Positions 12,256 to 23,282 of a DNA stretch of 64,000 nucleotides are shown here, one piece after another. Location: NCBI GenBank assembly GCA_025352885.1, contig JANXRZ010000217.1:16254-80253 (forward strand). The letters run 5' to 3'. This DNA comes from Pseudomonadota bacterium (GTDB lineage Bacteria > Pseudomonadota > Gammaproteobacteria > Burkholderiales > SG8-39). A program made the translations under genes and the position numbers. The notes beneath the pieces are model-generated. The model worked only from the letters and a program-made list of their open reading frames with translations, was not told where the DNA came from and did not search any database. How positions within the stretch are numbered: position 1 is the stretch's first letter; each line of letters opens with the position of its first letter.

Positions 12256-12891
12256 TTACTCGGCGTCCGGCTGCTTCATCGGCTGCGCGTTGTCGAAAGC
12301 GTCCAGGCGCATGCAGGCGTCGAAAACGCGCAGGCTCGTCGGATAGGGCGCAAGGTCGCAGTCATACCGCTTAGCGTTGAAGATCTGCGGCACGAGGCAG
12401 CAGTCGGCCATCGTCGGGGTGTCACCCTGGCAAAACTGCCCGGTTCCCGGCTGACCGAGGTTGGCCTCGAATTTCGCCAGCCCATCGGCGATCCAGTGAC
12501 GGTACCAGCGATTGATTCCTTCCTCGTCCTGGCCGAGCGAGCGCTTGATGTGTTGAAGCACGCGCAGATTGTTCAGGGGATGGATTTCGCATGCGACCAG
12601 GAGCGAAAGCGAGCGCACGCGCGCCCTTTCCAACAGACCCCTGGGCAGCAAGGGCGGCTGCGGATGCTTTTCTTCGACATACTCCATGATCGCGATCGAC
12701 TGCGTGAGCAAATGATCGTCGTCGACCAGCGCCGGAACCAGCCGCTGGGGGTTGATGGCGCCGTAGTCGTCTTTGCGATGGGCGCCCGCGGGAAGTGAAA
12801 CCGCCGCGTGCTCGTACGGTAACCCTTTCAGGTTCAGCGCGATGCGAACCCGGAATGCGGCGGAACTGCGGAAGTACGTGTACAGCAGCAT
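12256..12891 (-). CDS. Maleylacetoacetate/maleylpyruvate isomerase (zeta-class GST)
   Basis: MLLYTYFRSSAAFRVRIALNLKGL; 211 aa. Confidence 0.9.
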   Translation of the reverse strand: MLLYTYFRSSAAFRVRIALNLKGLPYEHAAVSLPAGAHRKDDYGAINPQRLVPALVDDDHLLTQSIAIMEYVEEKHPQPPLLPRGLLERARVRSLSLLVACEIHPLNNLRVLQHIKRSLGQDEEGINRWYRHWIADGLAKFEANLGQPGTGQFCQGDTPTMADCCLVPQIFNAKRYDCDLAPYPTSLRVFDACMRLDAFDNAQPMKQPDAE

Positions 12892-12911
12892 GAAAGTCGA
12901 GCGCCGTCTTG

Positions 12912-13604
12912 TTACAGGGCCGCGACGATTTTCACTCGCAGGTCTGTAAGGCCTTCGATGTGCGCGATCAGATCGTCACCCGCCTTCACTGGCCCCACCC
13001 CTGCGGGCGTTCCCGACATGATGATGTCCCCGGGCACGAGGCTGTAGTACTGCGACAGGTATTCGATCTGCTCGGGCACCGACCAGATCATGTCCGAAAG
13101 ATCGGCCTTCTGGCGTTCCTTTCCGTTCACGACCAACGTCAGCGCTCCTTTACTCGGATGGCCTATTGCCGAAGCCGGCGTAAGCGTGGCGCACGGCGCC
13201 GCCTCATCGAAGTTCTTGCCGAAATCCCAGGGCCGCCCCTTGTCCTTGCCCAGTTGCTGGAGGTCGCGTCGCGTCATGTCCAGTCCCACCCCATAACCGA
13301 ATATGTGGCTGGTGGCCTGGCTTGCAGGGATGCGCCGGCCGCCTTTGCCGATCGCCACGACCATTTCGGTCTCGTAATGGTAGTTGGTGGTCTTGGCGGG
13401 GAAGTGGACCTCACCGCCGTTCGGCACCAGCGCAAATTCAGACTTCAGAAAGAAGAACGGCTGCTCCCGCCCATCCCCGCCCATTTCCTTCTGGTGCTCG
13501 ACGTAGTTGCGGCCCACGCAGAAAATGCGCCGGACCGGGAAAGTGTCGCCGGTGCCCACTACGGGAAGAGCGGGCTGGGACCAGGAAGGAATTACGTACG
13601 CCAT
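12912..13604 (-). CDS. Fumarylacetoacetate hydrolase-family protein (fumarylpyruvate hydrolase-like)
   Basis: IFCVGRNYVEHQKEMG; ETEMVVAIGKGGR; DIIMSGTPAGVGPV. Confidence 0.9.
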   Translation of the reverse strand: MAYVIPSWSQPALPVVGTGDTFPVRRIFCVGRNYVEHQKEMGGDGREQPFFFLKSEFALVPNGGEVHFPAKTTNYHYETEMVVAIGKGGRRIPASQATSHIFGYGVGLDMTRRDLQQLGKDKGRPWDFGKNFDEAAPCATLTPASAIGHPSKGALTLVVNGKERQKADLSDMIWSVPEQIEYLSQYYSLVPGDIIMSGTPAGVGPVKAGDDLIAHIEGLTDLRVKIVAAL

Positions 13605-13650
13605 GGGAACCTCGAAGGGGATGATTTTCTAAAGAGTCGAATTCTAGTCA

Positions 13651-15144
13651 TTATCCAGCGAGCTCGCGCTCGATCAGTTCGCGCAACTTGAAGCGCTGGA
13701 TCTTGCCGGTTGCAGTGCGCGGCAGCTCGGGCACCGCGCGAATCCAGGTGGGTCGCTTGTGGCGCGGCAGGTTTTCGTCGCAGGCGCGTTTTGCCGCCGA
13801 GATGGCGGCCGTTTCATCCTTGCCAGCGGCCACGAACAAGGCGAGTCGCTCGAATCCGTCCGCGTCTTTCACTCGCACGCACGCCGCTTCGGAGATCGAG
13901 CGGTCCGAAATGGCGGCCTCTTCGAGTTCCCCTGGCTGGACCCACTGGCCGGCGACCTTGATGAGTTCGTCGGATCGGCCCTGATGCAGGTAAAACCCGT
14001 CCTCGTCACGAGTGAAGACGTCTTTCGTGCAGAACCAGCCGTCTACAAAGTGTTCCGCGGTGGCCTCCGGCCTGTGCGCATAGCCCGTGGCCAGCGCCGG
14101 ATGGCGTACCCACAGCACACCGGGTTCCCCTGCGGCAGGCTCGGCGCCGCTTTCCGTGAGCAGGCGGGTCTCTACCCCCGCAACAGGGCGTCCGGTGCGC
14201 ACGCCATCTGAGGTTCCGGGCGGCGTCATCATCGACACACAGAACGTCTCGGACATGCCGTACAAGGACAGGATTTCGCCGCCAGTGATCGCGTGCCAGC
14301 GCTCGAGAATCGAAAGTGGCAGGCGCTCGCCCGCCGCAACGAAATGGCGAACCGACCGGAAGGGAGCAAGCGCTTCGCGGTCGAGAGCAAGAAGCCGGCG
14401 ATAAAACGAAGGGACTGAGAAGAACGCGGAGGGCTTATGCCGGGCAACAAGTGCTGCAGCCTGGCCGGCCTCGACCGTGTCGGGATGCAGGACGGAGGCT
14501 GCGCCTATCGAGAGCGGCCCGAGCAGGCCATGCTCCAGACCATAGGCGAAGAAGAGCTTGGACGTGCCGAACACGGTCTCGCCCGCTTGGAGACCCAGCA
14601 CAGAGCGCATCGCGTTACCGGCCGGAAGCACGTCCTTGTGCGCATGCACAATCCCTTTTGGCCGCCCGGTTGTTCCCGACGAGTACAGCCAGAACCCCGC
14701 GTCGGATTCCGCGACCTCGACCGGCCCGGCCAAGGGCACCGCGTGCTGGGAGGCATCGATAAAAAGGCGCGCATCCATACACCGCTCGCCGGCGAAAGCC
14801 CTCACTGCCGGAACCGAGTCCGACTCGGCCACAAAGAGCTGCGCGCCGCTGTCTTCGAACATGTGTCGCTGATCGTCGGCCGCCAGCTTCCCGTTGACTG
14901 CGATCGCGACGACCCCGGCATACAGCGCCCCGAGCCACGCGGAGGCAAATTCAGGCGTATCGGTCATCAGGATGAGAACTCGGTCGCCGCGGCGTGCGCC
15001 CAACACCCCCCAGGCAGAAGCGGCCTTACGCGTCAGTGTCGCGAGCTGGCCGAAATCGAGTTGCCGGTTCCCGCAAACCAGCGCGGTGCGCGCGCCGTGG
15101 CGGGAGAGCGCCCCCGCGCCCAGCAGGTGGTCGGCCGCGTTCAT
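13651..15144 (-). CDS. Benzoate-CoA ligase family AMP-forming ligase
   Basis: AMP-binding motif YSSGTTGRPKGIVHAHKD; ELPRTATGKIQRFKLRELI; start MNAADHLLGAGALSRHG. Confidence 0.9.
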   Translation of the reverse strand: MNAADHLLGAGALSRHGARTALVCGNRQLDFGQLATLTRKAASAWGVLGARRGDRVLILMTDTPEFASAWLGALYAGVVAIAVNGKLAADDQRHMFEDSGAQLFVAESDSVPAVRAFAGERCMDARLFIDASQHAVPLAGPVEVAESDAGFWLYSSGTTGRPKGIVHAHKDVLPAGNAMRSVLGLQAGETVFGTSKLFFAYGLEHGLLGPLSIGAASVLHPDTVEAGQAAALVARHKPSAFFSVPSFYRRLLALDREALAPFRSVRHFVAAGERLPLSILERWHAITGGEILSLYGMSETFCVSMMTPPGTSDGVRTGRPVAGVETRLLTESGAEPAAGEPGVLWVRHPALATGYAHRPEATAEHFVDGWFCTKDVFTRDEDGFYLHQGRSDELIKVAGQWVQPGELEEAAISDRSISEAACVRVKDADGFERLALFVAAGKDETAAISAAKRACDENLPRHKRPTWIRAVPELPRTATGKIQRFKLRELIERELAG

Positions 15145-15235
15145 AGTCGGGTATGCTAATCGATCTTTGCTAGACTCGAGCAGACGCCCTGACGCCCCTC
15201 GAGCGAGGCGGATTCCCATCCGAAGGAGGAAACCC

Positions 15236-16429
15236 ATGAAACTCAACGCAACAGCTTTTGCGATCGTCGTCGGTGCCACCGCCGCCTGGTCGGTTCCGGC
15301 CGCGGCCCAGACTGTGAAGATCGGCCTCATCAGCTCCTATAGCGGGCCGGGCGCCGCGCAAGGCGACCAGGTGGATAAAGGCGCCAAGCTCTACATGAAG
15401 CTGCATGCGGACAAGCTTCCCCCGGGTGTGAAGGTGGAACTCATTACCCGTGACGACACCGGCGCAAACGGCGATGTGGCCAAGCGCGTCGCCCAGGAAA
15501 TGATCGTGCGCGACAAGGTGCAGATCATGACGGGCATCGTCTGGACGCCAAACATGGCTGCCATCGCGCCGCTCACCGCGGAAGCCAAAATCCCATTCGT
15601 GAGCGCGAACGCTTCTGGTGCCAAGGTCGTGGGTATGTCCCCTTACATGACCCGGCTGTCTTTCACGCTGTGCCAGTCCGCATATCCGCTGGGCCAATGG
15701 GCGGCGAAGAAATACAAGCACGCGTACTCGGCGGTGAGCGATTTCGCGCCGGGGCATGAGGCCGAAGGCTGCTTCGTGCGCGGCTTCAAGGAGGGTGGCG
15801 GCGAAGTCATCGGCACCGTTCGCATCCCGCTTGCGAACCCCGACTTCGTGCCTTTCATGCAGCGGATCAAGGACGCAAAGCCCGACGTGCTGTTCGCATT
15901 CAATCCGGCCGGCAAACAGGCGACGGCCATGATGAAGGCCTATGGCGATCTTGGCATGGACAAGGCGAACATCAAGTATCTGGGCACCGGCGACATTACG
16001 ACCGACGAGGAACTGCAAGGCATGGGCGATGCCGCGCTCGGCGTAATCACGGTGCATCACTATTCGGCGGCCGCCGATCGCCCGGCCAACAAGGCTTTCG
16101 TGGCGGCTTACAAGAAAGAATACGGCGCCGAGTTAAATCCCGGGTTCATGGTGGTGGGCGCCTGGGATGCAATGGATGCCATCTACACCGCGATCCGCGC
16201 CCAGGGCGGCAAGATCGATCCAGACAAGACCATGGAAATCTTGAAGCAATACAAGAGCACGACCAGCCCGCGCGGCACCGTTTCAGTCGATCCGGAAACC
16301 CGTGACGTCATCAATCCGGAGTACCTGCGGGAAGTACGCAGGGTCGGCGGCAAGCTTGCCAATGTGGAGCTCGAAACGATCACGACGGCGATCAAGGATC
16401 CGCTGAAGGAATTCGAAAAGAAGAAGTAA
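15236..16429 (+). CDS. Branched-chain amino acid/aromatic ABC transporter substrate-binding protein
   Basis: Signal peptide then VKIGLISSYSGPGAAQGDQVDKGAKLYMK; followed by livH/M/G/F-type genes. Confidence 0.92.
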   Translation: MKLNATAFAIVVGATAAWSVPAAAQTVKIGLISSYSGPGAAQGDQVDKGAKLYMKLHADKLPPGVKVELITRDDTGANGDVAKRVAQEMIVRDKVQIMTGIVWTPNMAAIAPLTAEAKIPFVSANASGAKVVGMSPYMTRLSFTLCQSAYPLGQWAAKKYKHAYSAVSDFAPGHEAEGCFVRGFKEGGGEVIGTVRIPLANPDFVPFMQRIKDAKPDVLFAFNPAGKQATAMMKAYGDLGMDKANIKYLGTGDITTDEELQGMGDAALGVITVHHYSAAADRPANKAFVAAYKKEYGAELNPGFMVVGAWDAMDAIYTAIRAQGGKIDPDKTMEILKQYKSTTSPRGTVSVDPETRDVINPEYLREVRRVGGKLANVELETITTAIKDPLKEFEKKK

Positions 16430-16492
16430 CGACACGCTTCCACCCCGTGCCCGACAGAGCGCGGCCCTTGTCCCGAACGTAGCGGAAGTCGA

Positions 16493-17368
16493 ATGGAAGG
16501 AGTCCTCTCGTCGCTCGTGAGCGTCGCCTTCCACGGCGTGGCCTACGGGATGATCCTGTACGTAATCTCGGTCGGCCTCTCGGTCACGATGGGCCTGATG
16601 GGCTTCACCAATCTTGCGCACGGCGTGTTCGCGATGGCGGGGGGGTATCTCCTCGTGACGGCGCTCACGCGCTTTCAACTGCCGTTCCCATTGGCCCTGG
16701 CCCTGTCGTTTGCCTTGGTCGCGGCTGCAAGCGTCGTGCTCGAGCGGCTGCTGTATTCCCGCCTCTACGGCGCTTCAGAGCTCGAACAGGTCCTGTTCAC
16801 GATCGGGCTCATCTTCATGTCGGTGGCTGTGGCGCGCCTCCTTTACGGCACGCTTCAGCAACCGGTGCTGCTGCCTGATTACCTCAAGGGCCAGTTCCCT
16901 CTGCTCGGGCGCGATTTTCCAGCCTATCGTGTGTTTCTCATCGTGTTCAGCGCGGCGATGATCGCCGCACTCTGGTTCGGGGTCGAACGCACGTTGTGGG
17001 GCGCAATGGTGCGCGCCTCGGTTGACAACCGGGCGATGGCGCAATCGATAGGGATCGACACGCGCCGCCTGTTTACGATCACGTTCGCCGTCGGTAGCGG
17101 CCTGGCCGGCTTGGGTGGGGCGCTCGGCGCCGATATCATCGCCATTCAGCCGACCTATCCGTTCGAGCAACTGGTCTATTTCCTGATCGTCGTCTCGGTC
17201 GGCGGCCTTGGCAGCTTGCGAGGCCCGTTCGTTGCCGCGCTGCTGATCGGCCTCACCGACACGGCGTGCAAGTACTGGCTGCCAGAATTTGGCGCTTTCT
17301 TCATCTATGCGGCGACCATCGGTCTCCTTCTTTGGCGACCCATGGGCCTGTTCGGCAGCCGCGTATGA
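16493..17368 (+). CDS. LivH-type ABC permease
   Basis: YVISVGLSVTMGLMGFTNLAHGVFAMAGGY; VGGLGSLRGPF. Confidence 0.93.
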   Translation: MEGVLSSLVSVAFHGVAYGMILYVISVGLSVTMGLMGFTNLAHGVFAMAGGYLLVTALTRFQLPFPLALALSFALVAAASVVLERLLYSRLYGASELEQVLFTIGLIFMSVAVARLLYGTLQQPVLLPDYLKGQFPLLGRDFPAYRVFLIVFSAAMIAALWFGVERTLWGAMVRASVDNRAMAQSIGIDTRRLFTITFAVGSGLAGLGGALGADIIAIQPTYPFEQLVYFLIVVSVGGLGSLRGPFVAALLIGLTDTACKYWLPEFGAFFIYAATIGLLLWRPMGLFGSRV

Positions 17369-18360
17369 ATCATGCGGTCGGCTACAACGCGAACCCGAGA
17401 CTGCGCTGGACTGAGTACCTTCCATGGGTCATCGCGCTTGCCGTTTATTTCCTGCTGCCCGACTATCTTTCCTTGGGCGCGCGAGTCCTCACCTACATCC
17501 TGTTCGCCCTTTCGCTCGACTTGATTCTGGGCTATGCCGGCATCATCACCCTTGGACACGCAGCGTTCTTCGGTGTCGGGGCCTACGTCACCGGCATCCT
17601 GGCCGCGAAGGTCGGCGTCACCGACCCGCTGGTGCAAATGGCGGCGAGCGCGGCGGCCGCGGCGCTGTTAGGCGCAGCAACGGGCGCGGTAGTGCTTCGC
17701 ACACACGGGCTCGCCCAACTCATGCTCACGCTTGCAGTAGCAGCGGTGTGTCTCGAGATTGCAAACAAGGCGACGCCGATCACCGGGGGCGCCGATGGCC
17801 TGTCAGGCGTTGTCATTGCGCCGGTCTTCGGGCAGTTCAAGTTCGACCTCTACGGGAGGACCGGATACCTCTGGTGCCTTGCCCTGGTCTTTGCCGGGTG
17901 GTGGCTGGTTCGGCGGCTGATTTACTCGCCTTTTGGCGCTTCGCTTACAGGCATCCGCGAAAACAGCGTTCGTATGCACGCAGTCGGCGCGCCGGTATAC
18001 CGACGATTGCTGATCGTCTACACGCTCTCAGCATCCATCGCCGGCGTGGCAGGCGCCTTGCTGACGCAGACGAACCAGTTCGTCGGGTTGAATGTGCTCG
18101 GCTTCGAGCCCTCCGGCGAACTGCTCGTCATGCTCATCCTGGGCGGGGTGGGGCGGCTTTACGGGGCTTTCGTCGGGCCCCTCGTGTTTCTCATCGCGCA
18201 GGATGTCCTTGCCAAGCAATTCCCGGAGTACTGGTATTTCGGCATCGGGCTCATGCTCGTGATCGTGGTGTTGTTTGCCCGTGGTGGCTTGCTTGGCATA
18301 TCGGATGCAGTGATTTCCAAGGTGCGGGCCAAAGTGCGTTCGTGGGCGGCGCGGCCATGA
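17365..18360 (+). CDS. LivM-type ABC permease
   Basis: LILGYAGIITLGHAAFFGVGAYVTGIL; overlaps livH by ATGA. Confidence 0.93.
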   Translation: MNHAVGYNANPRLRWTEYLPWVIALAVYFLLPDYLSLGARVLTYILFALSLDLILGYAGIITLGHAAFFGVGAYVTGILAAKVGVTDPLVQMAASAAAAALLGAATGAVVLRTHGLAQLMLTLAVAAVCLEIANKATPITGGADGLSGVVIAPVFGQFKFDLYGRTGYLWCLALVFAGWWLVRRLIYSPFGASLTGIRENSVRMHAVGAPVYRRLLIVYTLSASIAGVAGALLTQTNQFVGLNVLGFEPSGELLVMLILGGVGRLYGAFVGPLVFLIAQDVLAKQFPEYWYFGIGLMLVIVVLFARGGLLGISDAVISKVRAKVRSWAARP

Positions 18361-19106
18361 GCGCCGTTCTCGAGACTCGGGCGCTATGCAAAAGTTTTGG
18401 CGCGCTTACGGTGGCCTCGAACATCGATTTCCGCCTGGAAGCGGGCGCGCGCCACGCGCTCATCGGACCGAACGGGGCCGGCAAGACGACCCTCGTCAAC
18501 ATGCTGACTGGTCGCCTTACACCAACCTCCGGTACGGTGCATTTGGGCGGCGAAGACGTTACCACTCTGACGCAATCGGCTCGCGTCAAGCGTGGACTGG
18601 GGCGCACGTTCCAGATCAACACCTTGTTCCGCGACATGAGCGTGCTCGACAATGTTGCGCTTGGAGTCGCCGAGCGCTGCGGCGTCGCCGGGAGAGTCTG
18701 GCGACCGGCCAGCGCACATCGCACCGTCCGCGACACTGCGCTCGAGTTGCTCGCCTCGCTTGGGATCTCGGACGAAGCCGATCGCCGGGTCCTCGACCTT
18801 CCGTACGGCAAGCAACGCCTGGTTGAAATCGCGATTGCCCTGGGGTTGGAGCCCAAGGTGCTTCTGCTCGATGAACCTGCGGCCGGCGTTCCCTCGCTCG
18901 AATCCGAGCGTATCGTGCAGGCGCTCAACAGCCTGCCGAGCGAAATCGCCATTCTCATTATCGAGCATGACATGGACCTGGTATTCCGGTTCGCACAGCG
19001 CATTACGGTTCTCGTGCAAGGTGAAGTTCTGTGTGAAGGCACGCCCGACGAAATCGCGGCCGACCGTCGGGTTCACCATGTGTATCTCGGGGAGCGCCAT
19101 GCCTGA
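18357..19106 (+). CDS. LivG-type ABC ATPase
   Basis: GPNGAGKTTLVNMLTG; LLLDEPAAGV. Confidence 0.94.
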   Translation: MSAVLETRALCKSFGALTVASNIDFRLEAGARHALIGPNGAGKTTLVNMLTGRLTPTSGTVHLGGEDVTTLTQSARVKRGLGRTFQINTLFRDMSVLDNVALGVAERCGVAGRVWRPASAHRTVRDTALELLASLGISDEADRRVLDLPYGKQRLVEIAIALGLEPKVLLLDEPAAGVPSLESERIVQALNSLPSEIAILIIEHDMDLVFRFAQRITVLVQGEVLCEGTPDEIAADRRVHHVYLGERHA

Positions 19107-19800
19107 AGCACTCAAGCTCGAGGGCATCCGCGCCGGGTACGGCGCAACCGTCATTCTCGAAGACATCGGGTTTACGCTGGCCGAACGAGGGTCACTTGCG
19201 GTGCTCGGGCGAAATGGGGTGGGCAAGACGACGCTGCTCGCTACCATCATGGGATTGACGACGCTGCAAGCCGGAACGATTGCCTGGCAGGGTCAGTCGC
19301 TCGAGAAGATGCCGGTCCACAGGCGCTCCCGGCAGGGCATAGGGTACGTACCGCAAACACGGGACATCTTCGCTTCGCTGACCGTAGAAGAGAACCTTGC
19401 GGTCGCGGCCCGACCCGGGCGGTGGTCGATCGAGCGCGTGTACGACCTGTTTCCCCGGCTTAGCGAGCGCCGAACGAACATGGGTAACCAGATTTCAGGC
19501 GGCGAGCAGCAGATGCTTGCCATTGGCCGGGCCTTGATGGGGGATCCCGCCCTGCTGCTCCTGGACGAACCGCTCGAGGGGCTCGCGCCGATCATCGTCG
19601 ACGCCTTGCTGCGCGCTATCAAGCGCCTGGCGCATGAAGAAGCGCTGTCCGTGATTCTTGTCGAACAGTCGGCCAAGCTTGCGCTCGAGGTAACGGAGCG
19701 CGCGCTGGTCCTGAGCCGCGGACGCATAGTCTTCGAGGGAAACAGTTCTGCGCTGCTCTCCGACCCCGATCGGCTGGGCAGCCTTGTCCTTGCCGGCTGA
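19099..19800 (+). CDS. LivF-type ABC ATPase
   Basis: GRNGVGKTTLLATIMG; ISGGEQQMLAIGRALM; LLLDEPLEGLAP. Confidence 0.94.
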   Translation: MPEALKLEGIRAGYGATVILEDIGFTLAERGSLAVLGRNGVGKTTLLATIMGLTTLQAGTIAWQGQSLEKMPVHRRSRQGIGYVPQTRDIFASLTVEENLAVAARPGRWSIERVYDLFPRLSERRTNMGNQISGGEQQMLAIGRALMGDPALLLLDEPLEGLAPIIVDALLRAIKRLAHEEALSVILVEQSAKLALEVTERALVLSRGRIVFEGNSSALLSDPDRLGSLVLAG

Positions 19801-19809
19801 AGGCAGCGA

Positions 19810-19846
19810 GGCAGAAAAGAAAAGGGCGTCCCGAGGGACGCCCTTT
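19810..19846 (-). terminator. Intrinsic terminator downstream of amtB (possibly bidirectional with livF)
   Basis: AAAGGGCGTCCCGAGGGACGCCCTTT with T-rich flank on the minus strand (CTTTTCTTTTC). Confidence 0.8.
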
Positions 19847-19910
19847 AATCCAGGAGGAGGACCTGGGTCAACCAGCATGCCGCGCAACTCCGCGCAGCAT
19901 GCCAACTTGC

Positions 19911-21428
19911 TTACATCCGATACGCACCCTCGCCGTGGGAAGACACGTCGAGCCCTTCGCGTTCTTCTTCCTCCGTGACCCGAAGGCCGATGGTGAGATC
20001 GACAAGCTTGAATGCAATGAATGCGACGACCCCGGACCAGATGAGCGTCGTGAGACAGCCGGTCGCCTGGATCACGACCTGGTCCCAAATCGAATAGGCG
20101 TCGGCAGTCTTGTTCGTCACATAGTCGAAAATGCCCGAGCCTCCGAGTGAGGGCGCGGCGAACACGCCAGTGAGGATCGCCCCTGTCGCACCTCCGATGC
20201 CGTGCACGCCGAAAACGTCGAGGGAATCGTCCGCTCCGAGCAGGCGCTTGAGGCCGTTGACTCCCCAGTAGCAGACCACTCCGGCAACTGCGCCTATCAC
20301 CAGCGCACCCATCGTGCCGACGAAGCCGCAAGCCGGCGTAATCGCGACCAACCCCGCCACTGCACCCGATACCGCACCGAGCATCGACGCCTTGCCTTTG
20401 CCGAAGGATTCGATCAGCGACCAGGCCAGCGTTGCGGAAGCGGTGGCCACGAGCGTGTTCAGGAAGGCCATCGCCGTGGTGCCATTGGCTTCGAGGTTGG
20501 AGCCTGCGTTGAACCCGAACCAGCCCACCCACAAAAGGCAGGCGCCGATCATCGTAAGCGGCAGGTTATGCGGCGCCATGGATTCCTTGCCGTACCCGAC
20601 CCGCTTGCCGATCACGTATGCGCCGACCAGGCCTGCTATGCCCGCGTTCAGGTGAACGACGGTCCCGCCTGCGAAGTCTAGGGCGCCCTTCGCCCATAGC
20701 CATCCGCCTGCAGCCGTCACTGTTTCGAGCGTCTTGGCATCTGTAATTGCATCCGGGCCGTCCCAGTACCAGACCATGTGCGCAATCGGCAGGTACGCGA
20801 ACGTGAACCAGAGAACGATAAACACCAGGACCGCTGAGAACTTCACCCGTTCGGCAAAGGCACCGACGATCAACGCCGGCGTGATGGCCGCGAAAGTCAG
20901 CTGGAATGCAACGAAAGCGAGCTCCGGGATCACGACGCCCTTGGAGAAGGTGGCAGCCACGGCATCGGCGTTCACTCCGGACAGGAACATCTTCGAGAAT
21001 CCCCCGAAGAACGCGTTTCCACCGGTGAAAGCGACCGAGTAGCCATAAATGACCCAGAGAACGGCGATCAGGCAGAAGCAGACGAAAACCTGCATCAGCA
21101 CTGACAGCACGTTCTTCGAACGCACCATGCCCGCGTAAAAGAGCGCGAGCCCCGGGATTGTCATCAGGATGACCAGCACTGTCGCCACGAGCATCCATGC
21201 GGTGTCGCCCTTGTCGACCTTCGGCTTGGGCGCCTCGGGGGGGGTGGCGTCGGTAGCCAAAGCCGCTGGCGCGGCTGCAGCGGGTTTCGCCGTATCCGCA
21301 GGTGCAGTGGCCGCCATCGCAGGTTTGGCCTCCGGTGCAGGCGCCGCGCCGGCTTTATCCTGCGCCAGCGCAGAGCCCCCGAACGCAAGCACGGAGGTGA
21401 GCGCAAGATATGCAAACAGTTTTTTCAT
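19911..21428 (-). CDS. amtB: Ammonium transporter
   Basis: MVRSKNVLSVLMQVF; GCLLWVGWFGFNAGSNLEANG; HGIGGATGAILTGVFA. Confidence 0.95.
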   Translation of the reverse strand: MKKLFAYLALTSVLAFGGSALAQDKAGAAPAPEAKPAMAATAPADTAKPAAAAPAALATDATPPEAPKPKVDKGDTAWMLVATVLVILMTIPGLALFYAGMVRSKNVLSVLMQVFVCFCLIAVLWVIYGYSVAFTGGNAFFGGFSKMFLSGVNADAVAATFSKGVVIPELAFVAFQLTFAAITPALIVGAFAERVKFSAVLVFIVLWFTFAYLPIAHMVWYWDGPDAITDAKTLETVTAAGGWLWAKGALDFAGGTVVHLNAGIAGLVGAYVIGKRVGYGKESMAPHNLPLTMIGACLLWVGWFGFNAGSNLEANGTTAMAFLNTLVATASATLAWSLIESFGKGKASMLGAVSGAVAGLVAITPACGFVGTMGALVIGAVAGVVCYWGVNGLKRLLGADDSLDVFGVHGIGGATGAILTGVFAAPSLGGSGIFDYVTNKTADAYSIWDQVVIQATGCLTTLIWSGVVAFIAFKLVDLTIGLRVTEEEEREGLDVSSHGEGAYRM

Positions 21429-21441
21429 TTTCCCCATCTCC

Positions 21442-22702
<1,261 letters not shown>

Positions 22703-22743
22703 ACGAGGAAGCTCCCTGTTTTAGAAGAATTTCTCGAACAGAT

Positions 22744-22759
22744 AGCACCTCCCGTGCCA
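22744..22759 (-). promoter_or_regulatory. Putative sigma54 (-24/-12) promoter for porin-glnK-amtB
   Basis: TGGCACGGGAGGTGCT on minus strand; GG-N10-GC spacing matches TGGCACRNNNNTTGCW. Confidence 0.8.
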
Positions 22760-22820
22760 GAATTAAAAATCAATCGATTCAGCCGGCTATGACATCGAGA
22801 CCGGATCGGCCAGAAGGAAC

Positions 22821-22837
22821 TGCACAATGTTAGTGCA
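22821..22837. promoter_or_regulatory. Putative NtrC enhancer site
   Basis: TGCACAATGTTAGTGCA, 17-bp dyad TGCAC-N7-GTGCA about 60 bp upstream of the -24 element. Confidence 0.75.
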
Positions 22838-22946
22838 TCGTCTCAGGTCGCCGTCCTGCTGTGGTGCGACTGGAAAGGGCCGTCCGGAAAGGCGTTTTTC
22901 CGGTGCTAAACTGGCCGGACCGCATATCGATTTACCCGCAAACAAG

Positions 22947-23198
22947 ATGGCAGACCCCCGCCTCGTAGACCAGATCGGCGCCCGGATTTCGGAGGTCCTG
23001 GCCAACTCACCGGCGCGGGACGTCGAAAAGAACATGCGCGCAGTGCTCGCGTCGTTATTCGACCGCTTCGATCTCGTTACAAGAGAGGATTTCGAGGCCC
23101 AGAAGCGGGTGATCGAGCGCACGCGAGCCCGCATCACTGAACTCGAACGCCGCGTCCAAGAACTCGAGGCCGCCCGCACTGACGGACCTTCTCCCTGA
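22947..23198 (+). CDS. ubiK: UbiK / YqiC-type accessory factor (BMFP coiled coil)
   Basis: 83 aa; DVEKNMRAVLASLFDRFDLVTREDFEAQKRVIERTRARITELERRVQELE. Confidence 0.87.
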   Translation: MADPRLVDQIGARISEVLANSPARDVEKNMRAVLASLFDRFDLVTREDFEAQKRVIERTRARITELERRVQELEAARTDGPSP

Positions 23199-23282
23199 TC
23201 CCTTTGGCGTGGCTGTAAACGAAGGCGCGCCGCTCCCGTTGCTTTAGATTGCGCGCGCACCGCTTGCGGGCAGGGAGAGACA

